Shown here piece by piece: positions 7,519 to 16,540 of a stretch of DNA of 64,000 bases. The position numbers were made by a program, and so were the translations under genes. Numbering within the stretch: position 1 is the first letter of the stretch; the number at the start of each line of letters is the position of its first letter. Source of the DNA: DASUAS01 sp963819475 (GTDB lineage Bacteria > Actinomycetota > Acidimicrobiia > IMCC26256 > DASPTH01); assembly GCA_963819475.1 (NCBI GenBank), contig CAWFWE010000002.1:744001-808000 (forward strand), in the 5' to 3' direction. Under the pieces are notes generated by a model, which worked only from the letters and a program-made list of their open reading frames with translations, searched no databases and was not told the DNA's origin.

Positions 7519-9117
7519 CTACGGCAGCCGCTCCACCAGCTCGTACTTCTTGACCTTCCCGGACGCGGTGCGGGGCAGCTCGTCGACGGTCACGACGATG
7601 CGCGGGATCTTCTGCGGGGCGACGCCCTCGGCCTGCAGGAAGTCCCTGAGCGCGTCGTCGGACCCGTTCGCGCCGGGTCGCCGGATGACGAACGCGGCAG
7701 GCTCCTCGCCGAGGCGCGGGTGCGGCGCGGCGACCACCGCGGCCGCGGCGATCTCGGGATGGCGGCACAGGAGCGCTTCGATCTCCTGGGCCGAGAGCTT
7801 CTCGCCCCCGCGGTTGATGATGTCCTTGGTGCGGCCGGTCACGGTGATGCACTGCTCGGCGTCGACGAAACCCAGGTCGCCGCTGCGGAACCAGCCGTCG
7901 GCGTCGAAGCCGTCGCGGGTGTGCTGCGGGTCGAGATACCCGAGGGCGCGCTGGGGGCCGCGCACGAGGAACTCCCCCACCGCGCCGGGCGCCACGTCGG
8001 ACCCGTCGGCGTCGACGACGCGCACGTCGACGCCGGGCAGGATCCGGCCGTCGGTGCCGAGGCGGATCTCGGGGCCGTCGTCGCCCATGCTGGCGGAGAC
8101 CGTCGGGCACTCGGTCATCCCGTAGGCCCGGCGCGGCTTCATGCCCAGTTCCTCGCACCGCTCCACCAGCTCGAACGGGATCGCGCTCCCACCGCAGTTG
8201 TACCCGCACGCGAGCGGCAGGGCGGGCAGCCCGGCGGCGTCGACCGCGTCGACGAGCTCCTGGATGAAGACCGCCGCCCCGCCCGAGTACGTGACCCGGT
8301 GGCGCACGATGTCGTCGACCGCCTTCGTCGCGTCCCACCGCTCCGCCAGCAGCACCGAACACCCCGACACGAGCGGGAGCGTCACCGCCATGAGGAGGCC
8401 CGTGATGTGTGACACCGGCGCGGGCATGTACCCGCGGTCGCGGAAGGTGTACGGCACCGCACGCGCGTGGCGCGTCGGCACGGTCAGCATCGAGCGGGTG
8501 TTCACGACGGCGCCCTTGGCACCCGACGTGGTGCCCGAGGTGAAGCCGACGATCGCCGGTGCGTCGGGATCGATCGTGCGCGCCGCTGCGGGCTCGGCGC
8601 GCTGCGTGTCGTCCCACGACACCCACCCGGTCGCGTCGCCGCGCACGACGACCCGCAGGATCGGCGCCACGCCCGCCGCCCGCGCCGCCTCGTCGAGCAT
8701 CTCGACGTGGTCGTGACCGCGGAACGACGGCGGCCCGATCACGCAATCGGGTCGCACCGCCTGCATGATCGTGGCGAGCTCGTGCTCGCGGTAGATGGGG
8801 ACGACCGGCACCGAGATCGCCCCGGCCATCCAGATCGCGTGGGCGACGGCGAGCGTCTCCCACCAGTTCGGGAGCTGCCAGACGACCACCGCGCCGGGCC
8901 CGATGTCGTGGGCGGCGAGGACGGCGGCGAGGCGGGCCGCGGCGTCGGCCAGCTCGGCCCAGGAGACCTCGTGGGTGTCGTCGATCACCGCGGTGGCGCG
9001 GCCGAACTCGAAGACGTTGCGGTGCAGCAGCTGCGGGACCACGACGTCGGTGTGGAACCCCGACGCGCGGTATCCCGCCTCGAGATCATCCGGGAACGGT
9101 GCCGGCGCGAACTCCAT
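7519..9117 (-). CDS. AMP-forming acyl-CoA synthetase
   Basis: A 532-residue ANL-superfamily ligase starting at ATG 9115-9117 (MEFAPAPFPDDLEAGYRASG). Core motifs are the phosphate loop FTSGTTSGAKGAV, YGMTECP, the hinge region GWFRSGDLGFVDAEQ...GRTKDIINRGGEKLSAQEIE, and the C-terminal catalytic Lys in PRTASGKVKKYEL. It makes an acyl-AMP from a carboxylic acid and ATP, then the acyl-CoA. The domain order resembles cyclohexanecarboxylate- or benzoate-CoA ligase-type members. It converges with the CoA transferase at 6301-7515. Confidence 0.9.
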   Translation of the reverse strand: MEFAPAPFPDDLEAGYRASGFHTDVVVPQLLHRNVFEFGRATAVIDDTHEVSWAELADAAARLAAVLAAHDIGPGAVVVWQLPNWWETLAVAHAIWMAGAISVPVVPIYREHELATIMQAVRPDCVIGPPSFRGHDHVEMLDEAARAAGVAPILRVVVRGDATGWVSWDDTQRAEPAAARTIDPDAPAIVGFTSGTTSGAKGAVVNTRSMLTVPTRHARAVPYTFRDRGYMPAPVSHITGLLMAVTLPLVSGCSVLLAERWDATKAVDDIVRHRVTYSGGAAVFIQELVDAVDAAGLPALPLACGYNCGGSAIPFELVERCEELGMKPRRAYGMTECPTVSASMGDDGPEIRLGTDGRILPGVDVRVVDADGSDVAPGAVGEFLVRGPQRALGYLDPQHTRDGFDADGWFRSGDLGFVDAEQCITVTGRTKDIINRGGEKLSAQEIEALLCRHPEIAAAAVVAAPHPRLGEEPAAFVIRRPGANGSDDALRDFLQAEGVAPQKIPRIVVTVDELPRTASGKVKKYELVERLP

Positions 9118-9252
9118 CAACCCGCTCCGTGCGGCTTCGCCGCCGGGCCGCTCTGCTCCCCGGTCGGCGAACACTCACTGATCGCCGGCGTACCCGGCCC
9201 GCGACGCTCGCTCACCTGGCGGACGCTAGCCCCGCGCGGAGAGACTGCGGCG

Positions 9253-9648
9253 ATGGACCTCCCCGACCCCTCGATCATCACCGCAGTGCAGGATCTGTAC
9301 GCGCGCTACGCCCACCGCATCGACCGTCGCGACTTCGACGGCTTCGCCGCGCTCTTCACCGAGGACGGGCAGTTCGCGCTCGGTGACGACGGCGCCCATG
9401 GGCGCGACGCGATACGCGACTTCATGAGGGGAGTGATGAAGGCGCCCGGCGGCGCCCACATCATCACGAACGTCAGCGTGCGCCCGGAGGGGAAGGACCG
9501 CTGGTCGGTCATGGCCGACTACCTCCTCACCCGCCGCACCGAGACCGACGGGCCGTGGGGAATCGTCGGCGCCGGTTGGTACGAGTCGGTGGCGACCTGG
9601 CAGGGCGGCGAGTGGTACTTCGCCGAGCACCGGATCGTGCCTCGATGA
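9253..9648 (+). CDS. SnoaL/NTF2-like protein
   Basis: A 131-residue cone-shaped alpha+beta barrel protein. The start ATG 9253 begins MDLPDPSIITAVQDLYARYAHRIDRRDFDGFAALFTEDG, the classic SnoaL_4 N-terminus with its helix and RRDFD turn. The longer open frame to 8467 is antisense to the ligase. Members are small dehydratases, isomerases or binding proteins. The stop TGA (9646-9648) overlaps the ATG of the next ligase, so the two are co-translated. Confidence 0.85.
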   Translation: MDLPDPSIITAVQDLYARYAHRIDRRDFDGFAALFTEDGQFALGDDGAHGRDAIRDFMRGVMKAPGGAHIITNVSVRPEGKDRWSVMADYLLTRRTETDGPWGIVGAGWYESVATWQGGEWYFAEHRIVPR

Positions 9649-11105
9649 GCGACGACGAGGTCGTCACCTACGGCGACCGGATCGGCATCCTGGCCGAGCA
9701 GGACCCGACGTCACCCGTGCTGCGCGTGGCCGCGATCGACGGCCGCGAGACGGTCGTCGCCTGGCCCGAGCTGCACCGCCGCTCCACCCAGATCGCCCGA
9801 GCCCTCCAGGCTCGGGGCGCCGACCCCGGCACCCGCGTCGCGGTCGGCCTGCGCAACTCGCCCGAGTTCGTGATGACCGTGCTCGCGGCGTGGAAGCTCG
9901 GTGCCATCCCCGTGCCGGTGCGCTGGGATCTCCCCGACTGGGAGCGCGAGCGCGTGCTCGACGTGATCGACGGCGTCTCGGTCGGCGCCGACGACCTGCC
10001 CTGGCTCCACGCGACCGCCGACGACGACGCCACGCCCCTGCCGTCGGTGGTGTCGCCCCAGACCAACGGCATCTGCAGCAGCGGCTCGACCGGCTCGCCC
10101 AAGGTCATCCTGATGGACAAGCCGGGCGTCTTCGACGAGATGGTGGGCATGCCGTTCGCGGCGTCGTGGGGACCGGTGGCGCGCCCGCAGGTCGTCCTCG
10201 TGATGGCACCGATGTACCACACCAACGGCTTCGCCACGCTCTTCAGCCTGCTCGCCGGCGACCACCTGGTGGTGCTCCAGAAGTTCGACGCGGCGCGGAT
10301 CGTCGACCTCATCGAGGCTCATGGCGTGACCACCTTCACCGCGACCACGTTGATGCTCCAGCGCATCGCCGACCTCCCCGGCGTCGACCAGCGCGATCTC
10401 TCGAGCATCGTGTGGATCCTGCAGGGAGCGGCGGTCATCTCGGAGGCGCTGGTGCGCCGGTGGATCGACCTGCTCGGCGCCGAGCGCTTCTACCAGTCGT
10501 ACGGCATGACCGAGGGCATCGGCCTGTGCGCGATCCGCGGTGACGAGTGGGAGCAGCACCCGGGCAGCGTCGGTCGCGGCTATCGGGAGACGGAGATCCG
10601 CATCCTCGATCGCGACGGCAACGAGCTGCCGCCCGGCGAGACCGGCGAGATCTACATGCGCTCTCCGAACAGCGGGATGTTCCAGTACCTCGGCGGCGCG
10701 CCGCTGCCCCCGCGCACGCTCGACGGCTTCTCCACCGGCGGCGACCTCGGCTGGCTCGAGCCCGAGGGCTACCTCCACATCGTCGACCGGCGCGTCGACA
10801 TGATCATCACCGGTGGGGCCAACGTCTTCCCCGCCGAGATCGAGAGCGCGCTCATCGACCATCCCGGCATCGCCGACGTCGTCGTGATCGGGTTGCAGGA
10901 CTCCGAGTGGGGCCGGCGCGTGCACGCGGTGATCGAGCCGGCCGACCCGTCGTCGCCCCCGACGGTCGACGAGGTGCGGGCGTACGCCAAGAGCCGGCTC
11001 GCGGCGTACAAGGTGCCGAAGACGGTCGAGTTCGTCGACGTCATCCCCCGCAGCGAGGCGACCAAGGTGAGCCGCGCCGCGCTGGTCGACGCCCGCGGCG
11101 GCTGA
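9645..11105 (+). CDS. AMP-dependent acyl-CoA ligase
   Basis: A 486-residue ANL ligase starting at ATG 9645, overlapping the stop of the SnoaL-like gene by 4 nt. Motifs are the phosphate loop CSSGSTGSPKVIL, YQSYGMTEG, GGDLGWLEPEGYLHIVDRRVDMIITGG and a C-terminal Lys in RSEATKVSRAAL. The phosphate loop is SGSTGSPK rather than the more common SGTTGxPK. The close similarity in layout to the ligase at 61646-63136, which has GGSTGRPK, suggests a shared subfamily. It probably activates the same substrate class as its neighbours. Confidence 0.9.
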   Translation: MSDDEVVTYGDRIGILAEQDPTSPVLRVAAIDGRETVVAWPELHRRSTQIARALQARGADPGTRVAVGLRNSPEFVMTVLAAWKLGAIPVPVRWDLPDWERERVLDVIDGVSVGADDLPWLHATADDDATPLPSVVSPQTNGICSSGSTGSPKVILMDKPGVFDEMVGMPFAASWGPVARPQVVLVMAPMYHTNGFATLFSLLAGDHLVVLQKFDAARIVDLIEAHGVTTFTATTLMLQRIADLPGVDQRDLSSIVWILQGAAVISEALVRRWIDLLGAERFYQSYGMTEGIGLCAIRGDEWEQHPGSVGRGYRETEIRILDRDGNELPPGETGEIYMRSPNSGMFQYLGGAPLPPRTLDGFSTGGDLGWLEPEGYLHIVDRRVDMIITGGANVFPAEIESALIDHPGIADVVVIGLQDSEWGRRVHAVIEPADPSSPPTVDEVRAYAKSRLAAYKVPKTVEFVDVIPRSEATKVSRAALVDARGG

Positions 11106-11147
11106 GCTCGCAGTCAGTCGCGCGGTCCGCGCGCGTCGAGGAACCGC

Positions 11148-11600
11148 TCACGATTCGGCCCGCATCACCTCGAACACGATGCCGCCGACCTCGGCGAAGA
11201 AGAAGCGGATGGAACCGTCGTCGCCCCACGGGGTGACCGTCGGCTCCGTGCACGGGATGCCCCGCTCGACGCACCGCTCGTGCGCCCGCTCGAGGTTCCG
11301 GGTGCCGATGGCAATGCCCCAGACCTTGGGCACGTCGGCCTGGAAGATCTGGAACTGGCGACTCTCCGTCGAGCCGGTGATGAAGCCGCCGAAGGTGGTG
11401 GACGTCCCCCGGAACTCGCTGATGCCGTCCATCGAGAAGTTCCCGCCCGCGTCGCGGGCCGGCGACTCGACCTCCGGCGCGGGCCCGTCGGGCAGCGAGC
11501 CGAGAGGCCAGCCCGCCGGGATGTCGACAACCTCGCGCAGGAACCGGTCGACCGCGGCCGGATCGGGCGTGACGATCTTCACGTGGTTGAGGCGGTCCAT
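11148..11600 (-). CDS. VOC-fold (glyoxalase/bleomycin-resistance) protein
   Basis: A 150-residue vicinal-oxygen-chelate protein beginning MDRLNHVKIVTPDPAAVDRFL, with a first-strand His. The second module begins at VWGIAIGTRNLERAHERCVERGI and ends GSIRFFFAEVGGIVFEVM, where the Glu would complete a metal site. The start codon lies 1 bp after the stop of the upstream cupin gene, so the pair is coupled. Dioxygenase, epimerase or isomerase roles are possible. Confidence 0.85.
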   Translation of the reverse strand: MDRLNHVKIVTPDPAAVDRFLREVVDIPAGWPLGSLPDGPAPEVESPARDAGGNFSMDGISEFRGTSTTFGGFITGSTESRQFQIFQADVPKVWGIAIGTRNLERAHERCVERGIPCTEPTVTPWGDDGSIRFFFAEVGGIVFEVMRAES

Positions 11601-11601
11601 G

Positions 11602-11982
11602 TCAGTGGGTCGTGTAGTCGATGGGGCCCGCGCCCTTCACGCCGACCGCGAAGCAGAAGCACCGGACGGCGGAGTCGCCGGTCGTACGCAGGCTGTGCAC
11701 CTGGTCGGGCGGGATGTAGACGAGGTCACCGGGGACGACGTCGCGCTGCTCGCCGCCGATGGTCATGACACCCGTCCCCGTCATCACGAAGTAGAACTCG
11801 TGCGTCGGGTGCGTATGGGGGAACACCTCGCCGCCCACCGCCACCTCGAACTCGTTCGCCAGCTCGAGGTACCCGCCGTCGGTGAGGTCCTTCATCTCTC
11901 GGGGATGGATCAGCCACCACACCGGCACCGTGCCGTTGTGCTCGACCTCGGGTTCGACCTCTTGCACGTTGCGGACGTCCAC
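11602..11982 (-). CDS. Cupin-domain protein
   Basis: A 126-residue single-domain cupin. The start GTG 11980-11982 is chosen because AGGAGG lies 5 nt upstream, although the open frame extends to 12144. Cupin motif 1 is seen as FPHTHPTHEFYFVMTGTG (His, His, Glu) and motif 2 as GDLVYIPPDQVHSL. A mononuclear metal site is therefore likely. It may act as a dioxygenase or isomerase, or as a ligand-binding protein. It is transcribed with the VOC gene and is divergent from the P450 at 12104. Confidence 0.85.
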   Translation of the reverse strand: MDVRNVQEVEPEVEHNGTVPVWWLIHPREMKDLTDGGYLELANEFEVAVGGEVFPHTHPTHEFYFVMTGTGVMTIGGEQRDVVPGDLVYIPPDQVHSLRTTGDSAVRCFCFAVGVKGAGPIDYTTH

Positions 11983-12103
11983 ACCAACCTCCTCGACGCT
12001 GCAGGCATGATCGCACCGACGGGCGGTCGACCGCACACGGGCTCCGTCGGCCACCGAGACGTCGCCGAGCACAGCGGCGCGCCGGGCCCGGTAGGTTCGC
12101 GCG

Positions 12104-13357
12104 GTGCCGACCGACGAGTTGCCCGTCCTCGACGTCGATCTCACCCGCCACGAGCTCTACCGCGACGGGTTCCCCTACCGGCGGTTCGCAGAGCTGCGCC
12201 GGCAACACTCGGTGTGGTGGCATCCCCCGGCGTACCCGTCGCGTAGCCCAAACGGCATCGAGTTCTGGGTCGTGCTCGGGCACCCCGAGCTGCTGGAGGT
12301 CAGCCGCGACTGGAAGACGTTCAGCTCGCTCGACGGGGCGAGCATCTCACCGACGGGTGACGTCCAGCGGGGCCACACCCTGGTGTCGTCCGACCCTCCC
12401 GGTCACACGCGGATGCGCCGGTTGATCAGCGCCGGCTTCACGCCGCGGATGATCCGCCGACTCGACGAGCGGATCTCGGAACGCACCACACAGGTGCTCG
12501 ACGCGGCCGCCGGGCAGAGAACGTGCAACTTCGTCCGCGACGTCGTGTACCCGCTCCCGATGCACGTCATCGGCGACATCATGGGCATCCCCGAAGCCGA
12601 CCGTCCCGACGTGTTCCGGTGGACCGACATCATCATGGCCGCCCCGGACCCGGAGATGGGGATCTCCGCCGAGGAGCAGCTCGCCGCCGGGATCGACCTC
12701 TACAAGTACGCGGAGCACCTCGGCGAGGAGAAGCGGCGCCATCCGACCGACGACGTGTGGAGCATCCTCACCACCGCCGAGGTCGAGGACGACGACGGTA
12801 CGCGGACGCGCCTCACCCCATCGGAGCTCGACCAGTTCTTCCTGATCCTCGCCATCGCCGGCTCCGAGACCACGCGCAGCGCCATCTCCGGCGGCCTGGT
12901 CGCGCTGCTCGACCACCCCGAGCAGCTGGCCCTGCTCCGGTCGGAACCGGCGGTGCTCAACTCGGCGATCGAGGAGATCATCCGTTGGGTGACCCCGGTG
13001 GCGTGCTTCGCCCGGTCCGCCACCACCGACACCGAGGTCGACGGTCGGCTGATTCGGGCCGGCGACCGCGTGAGCCTCTGGTTCCCGGCCGCCAATCGCG
13101 ACCCGCGCGTGTTCGTCCGGCCCGACGAGTTCGACATCACCCGCGAGCCGAACCCTCACGTCTCCTTCGGTGGGGGCGGCGCCCACTTCTGCCTCGGTGC
13201 GCACCTGGCCCGCAGCGAGATCCGCACGATGTTCACCGAGCTCTTCGCCCGCTTCCCGGACGTGGAGATCACCGGGCCACCGAGCTGGCTGGTCTCGGCG
13301 CCCGAGCAGACGGTCGCCGTGACCCTGCATGATCTCCCCGTCCGGATGGCTCCGTAG
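12104..13357 (+). CDS. Cytochrome P450
   Basis: A complete 417-residue class I bacterial P450 (GTG start, VPTDELPVLDVDLTRHELYRDG). The I-helix oxygen-activation motif is AGSETTRSA, the K-helix ExxR is EEIIRW, and the haem loop is FGGGGAHFCLGAHLARSE with the proximal Cys. It shares the CYP125/CYP142-like architecture of steroid- and terpenoid-oxidising actinobacterial P450s, but I cannot assign a family number. No ferredoxin gene is adjacent, so electrons must come from elsewhere. One is encoded at 49504-49698. Confidence 0.93.
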   Translation: MPTDELPVLDVDLTRHELYRDGFPYRRFAELRRQHSVWWHPPAYPSRSPNGIEFWVVLGHPELLEVSRDWKTFSSLDGASISPTGDVQRGHTLVSSDPPGHTRMRRLISAGFTPRMIRRLDERISERTTQVLDAAAGQRTCNFVRDVVYPLPMHVIGDIMGIPEADRPDVFRWTDIIMAAPDPEMGISAEEQLAAGIDLYKYAEHLGEEKRRHPTDDVWSILTTAEVEDDDGTRTRLTPSELDQFFLILAIAGSETTRSAISGGLVALLDHPEQLALLRSEPAVLNSAIEEIIRWVTPVACFARSATTDTEVDGRLIRAGDRVSLWFPAANRDPRVFVRPDEFDITREPNPHVSFGGGGAHFCLGAHLARSEIRTMFTELFARFPDVEITGPPSWLVSAPEQTVAVTLHDLPVRMAP

Positions 13358-13385
13358 CGGGAGGTGCGACTCGCCCCTGGCGGTC

Positions 13386-13973
13386 TCAGCCCGCAGTCGC
13401 GGGGTTGACCGGCAGCGGCGTCGCGGGCGGCGGTGGTGCGACCGACACGGTCCGGATCGGGGGCGACGTCGGCGTGGTCGTCGTCGGCGGTGTCGTGGTC
13501 GACGGCGGCGTCGTGGTCGACGGCGGCGTCGTGGTCGACGGCGGCGTCGTGGTCGACGGCGGCGTCGTGGTCGACGGCGGTGGCGTGGTCGACGGCGGTG
13601 GCGGTGTCCCGCACGTCACCGTGACCGTCGCAGTGACGGTGCGACCCGCGCTCCATTCCGCGTACACCGCGATCGACCCCGACGAACCCTGGAGCACGGC
13701 GGTGACCGACGAGATGTCGGCGGTGGCGGTGCCGGCGCCGACGAAGTTCGGTGGGCTCTCGACCGCGGCGACGCTCTGGTACGGCCCGCCGAGCACCGAC
13801 ACCCGGAACGAGATCGGATGGTCGGTGGCTGCGAAGTCGGAGAAGCTCGCGCTCGCCTGCGCGCAGTCGGCACTGACGACTTCCGCCGTGTGGGCGCCGG
13901 CCGTACCGGCGAACAGGAAGACCGATGACACGATGAGCACGAGCACGGAGATGGCCAAGGGACGGCGACGCAT
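13386..13973 (-). CDS. Secreted protein with Pro/Thr-rich repeat tail
   Basis: A 195-residue exported protein starting at MRRRPLAISVLVLIVSSVFLFAGTAGAHT, a clear Sec signal peptide with probable cleavage after AGA or GAHT. A beta-rich domain of about 110 residues follows, with two Cys (in SADCAQ and VTCGTP) that could form a disulphide. The C-terminal third is made of PSTTTP repeats encoded by a tandem 18-bp unit. The last residues (PLPVNPATAG) look vaguely like a sortase motif, but there is no TM segment or charged tail, so anchoring is not supported. Function unknown; a cell-wall or surface role is likely. Confidence 0.7.
   Translation of the reverse strand: MRRRPLAISVLVLIVSSVFLFAGTAGAHTAEVVSADCAQASASFSDFAATDHPISFRVSVLGGPYQSVAAVESPPNFVGAGTATADISSVTAVLQGSSGSIAVYAEWSAGRTVTATVTVTCGTPPPPSTTPPPSTTTPPSTTTPPSTTTPPSTTTPPSTTTPPTTTTPTSPPIRTVSVAPPPPATPLPVNPATAG
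13489..13600. repeat. 18-bp tandem repeat encoding PSTTTP units
   Basis: About six near-identical copies of GGCGTCGTGGTCGACGGC lie head to tail, with the last ones diverged (GGTGGCGTGGTCGACGGC). They are inside the secreted-protein gene and in frame, so copy-number change would alter only the length of the Pro/Thr tail. Confidence 0.85.
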
Positions 13974-14241
13974 GAATACTCCCGCGGTTGTGCAAGCGAC
14001 GCCGCGCATCGACGCCCGGTTCGCTTCCGCGACCACGAGGAACGAGAAACGCGCGGCAGTTCAGCAGCGACCGTCCGGCACGTTGCGCCGCCGGCCGCCT
14101 GACTTCAGAGTGCTGACTGGTACGAACTGCCCACGTCGACGGTCACCCGTCGGGGGCGCGCTTCACTGCTCGGGAACCTACCGGTGTCGCGCGCGTCGCG
14201 CACGACAATCCGAGGGAATTCTTCCGAGACAATTCGGAGTC

Positions 14242-14267
14242 GCGAACGCGCGAGCGCGCGCGTTCGC
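14242..14267. terminator. Strong GC hairpin downstream of the RHH gene
   Basis: Arms GCGAACGCGCG (14242-14252) and CGCGCGTTCGC (14257-14267) pair perfectly around a 4-nt loop. On the minus strand it follows the stop of the 14285-14599 gene by 17 bp. There is no U-tract, so it may be a terminator of the type common in high-GC actinobacteria, or a structural element. Confidence 0.5.
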
Positions 14268-14284
14268 CGCAGTGCTCGGCGCGC

Positions 14285-14599
14285 TCAGCGCGCGTCCTCG
14301 CGCCCGCCGTGCTCGCGCGCCGCGGTACCGGCATCGGGGCCGCCGTCCGGCCCGCGACCCAGTTCCGCCTCCACGGTCCGCCGGATCCACGCCGACACCG
14401 ACCGCCCGTCGGCTGCGGCGCGGGCCCGCACCGCCTCGAGCATCGTCGGTTCGAAGCGGACCGGGACGATGGTGGTGAACCTCGGCTCCCGCCGACTCGC
14501 CGGCTCCGCCCGCGGGGTCGAGCTCGCCCGGCCCGCGCTCGCCGACAGCTTCGGTCGCTTCGGCGTCTCCGCCTTCCGCTTGCCCTTCTTGCTTCCCAC
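14285..14599 (-). CDS. Ribbon-helix-helix (CopG-like) protein
   Basis: A 104-residue protein. The first 35 residues are a Lys/Arg-rich flexible tail (MGSKKGKRKAETPKRPKL). A ribbon-helix-helix follows at about 42-80: TIVPVRFEPTMLEAVRARAA for the strand and helix A, then GRSVSAWIRRTVEAEL for helix B. The tail ends in a charged Gly-rich segment. RHH proteins bind DNA as dimers and are often antitoxins, but no partner toxin is adjacent. A nucleoid or regulatory role is possible. Confidence 0.65.
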   Translation of the reverse strand: MGSKKGKRKAETPKRPKLSASAGRASSTPRAEPASRREPRFTTIVPVRFEPTMLEAVRARAAADGRSVSAWIRRTVEAELGRGPDGGPDAGTAAREHGGREDAR

Positions 14600-14732
14600 G
14601 TCCAGCCCCTGGGCGTCGTGTGATCGGATGTATTACAGGAGAACACCGGCGAACACACAGCCGACTCCATGGTGATCGGAACGACCGGCTCCGGCCTGAA
14701 GCGCGGGTTGCCGGCGGCGTAGCGTCGGGCCC

Positions 14733-14810
14733 GTGCTCCTCGTCGTGTTCGTCATGGTCGCCTTCATCGGGGTCCCGGTCTTCCTCTCGTGGAGGCGCGG
14801 GCGGCGCTGA
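14733..14810 (+). CDS. Very small single-pass membrane protein (25 aa)
   Basis: GTG 14733 opens a 25-residue frame that reads as one hydrophobic helix (VLLVVFVMVAFIGVPVFLSW) ending in a positively charged tail RRGRR, a standard in-membrane topology. It lies 28 bp before the ligase gene at 14839. No good ribosome-binding site is seen. Composition and position suggest a real microprotein, but the evidence is limited to the hydrophobic pattern. Confidence 0.4.
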   Translation: MLLVVFVMVAFIGVPVFLSWRRGRR

Positions 14811-14838
14811 CCGGCGCCCGCGGGGTAGAACCAGGGCC

Positions 14839-16524
14839 ATGGTGACCGACCTCTCGACCGACCCCCGCCTCGATGCGCTGCTCGCGGCCACGCGCAGCCT
14901 CACCGCCGCGGGGATGCCGTTCGAGGTCGTCGACGAAGAGGTGCTCGGCGAGCGGCTCCGGGTCTTCCGCAACCGGTCGCACTCCATGCGCGACGTGCTC
15001 CTCGGGGCGGGGCGGTTCGCTGCCCGCGATTGCTACGTGTTCGGCGACGGCACCCGCATCCACTTCGAGGAGCTCGTCCCGCTCGTCGCGTCGCTGGCGT
15101 GCGGGCTGCGGGAGGGGTACGGCATCGGACCCGGTGACCGCGTCGCGGTGTGCGCGGCAAACTGCCGCGAATGGATCCTCACGTTCTGGGCCGTCGCCAG
15201 TCTCGACGCGGTCTTGGTGGCCATGAACGGGTGGTGGACCGGCGCGGAGATGCGCAAAGCACTCGAGCTCACCGACCCGAAGCTGCTGGTGATGGACGAG
15301 AAGCGCCACGCCCGACTCGAGGGTGATCCCGGGGTGCCGACCCTCGTCACCGAACACGACTTCGCCGGGCTCGCCGACGACTCGACGGCGAAGCTGCCCG
15401 AGCCACCCATCGCCGAGGACGACCCGTTCATCCTCATCTTCACGAGCGGGACGACCGGCCGCCCCAAGGCCGCGGTCCTGTCGCACCGTTCCGTGATCTC
15501 GTACCTGATGGAGCAGTCGTTCATCGGGGCACGCAGCATGGCGCTGGCCGGCATGAGTGCACCGCCGGGCGGACCGCCACCGGCGCGGCTCGCGCCGTAC
15601 CCCCTGTTCCACGTGTCGGGGATGTCGATGGCGGTGTCGACGGTCATGTCCGGCAGCACGAGCGTCTGGCCGCTCGGCCGCTTCGACGCCGGCGAGGTGA
15701 TCGAGCTCACGAAGCAGGAGGGGATCTCGGTGTGGGGCGGCGGGACCACCCACGTCGTCCGGCTCCTCCAGCATCCCGACGTCGCGACCATCGAGCCGAC
15801 CCAGATCAGCAGCGTCGGCGTGGGCGGGTCGGCCACCCCGCCCGACGTCGTGCGCCAGATCGAGGCGCGGTTCCCGCACCTCGCCGGGGCCGTGTCGTCC
15901 GGCTACGGGTCGACCGAGACCGGACTGATCAGCTGGGCTCCGGGGTGGATGCTCAAGGCCGCGCCGGACTGCGTCGGCCCGCTCATGCCCACCGTGGACG
16001 CCCGCATCACCGCCGACGACGGCACCGAGCTCCCGTCCGGATCGGAAGGCAACATCGAAGCCCGCAGCTGGATGTCGATGCTCGGGTACTGGCACAACGA
16101 CGCCGCCGACGCCGAGACCATCCGGCCCGGGCGGTGGATCCGCACCGGCGACTTCGGCCGGCTCGACGACGGCATCCTGTTCATCGCGTCGCGCAAGCGC
16201 GACCTGATCATCCGCGGCGGCGAGAACATCTACCCGTTCGAGATCGAGCACCGGCTCGACGAACACCCTGAGGTCGTGGAGGCCGCGGTCTACGGGATCG
16301 ACGACCCCGTGCACGGGCAGGAGGTGAAGGCGGTGATCGTCGTGCGTGGGGGGACCGAGCTCACCGACGACGCCGTGCGCGCGTTCTGCGCCGCCACCCT
16401 CGCGTCGTACAAGGTGCCGTCGGTGGTGGAGATCCGCACCGAGCCGCTGCCGCGCACCGCGACCGGCAAGGTGATGAAGCAGGTGCTCGCCGGAGACGTG
16501 GAGAACACGTTCCTCGAGGAGTGA
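14839..16524 (+). CDS. AMP-forming acyl-CoA synthetase
   Basis: A 561-residue ANL ligase, start ATG 14839 (MVTDLSTDPRLDALLAATRS). The open frame upstream to 14620 is not coding-like. Motifs are IFTSGTTGRPKAAVLSH, SSGYGSTETG, WIRTGDFGRLDDGILFIASRKRDLIIRGGENIYPFEIE and PRTATGKVMKQVL with the catalytic Lys. It has the layout of medium- or long-chain fatty-acid CoA ligases (FadD-like). No obvious operon partner is adjacent. Confidence 0.9.
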   Translation: MVTDLSTDPRLDALLAATRSLTAAGMPFEVVDEEVLGERLRVFRNRSHSMRDVLLGAGRFAARDCYVFGDGTRIHFEELVPLVASLACGLREGYGIGPGDRVAVCAANCREWILTFWAVASLDAVLVAMNGWWTGAEMRKALELTDPKLLVMDEKRHARLEGDPGVPTLVTEHDFAGLADDSTAKLPEPPIAEDDPFILIFTSGTTGRPKAAVLSHRSVISYLMEQSFIGARSMALAGMSAPPGGPPPARLAPYPLFHVSGMSMAVSTVMSGSTSVWPLGRFDAGEVIELTKQEGISVWGGGTTHVVRLLQHPDVATIEPTQISSVGVGGSATPPDVVRQIEARFPHLAGAVSSGYGSTETGLISWAPGWMLKAAPDCVGPLMPTVDARITADDGTELPSGSEGNIEARSWMSMLGYWHNDAADAETIRPGRWIRTGDFGRLDDGILFIASRKRDLIIRGGENIYPFEIEHRLDEHPEVVEAAVYGIDDPVHGQEVKAVIVVRGGTELTDDAVRAFCAATLASYKVPSVVEIRTEPLPRTATGKVMKQVLAGDVENTFLEE

Positions 16525-16540
16525 GAGGATCGGCCGCGGG

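Noticed and set aside
13489..13600. CRISPR-like tandem repeats
   Set aside because: Repeats are directly adjacent with no spacers and encode PSTTTP in frame.
13405..14478. 357-residue plus-strand open frame
   Set aside because: It is antisense to the secreted protein and consists of VVVDGG-type repeats created by the tandem repeat.
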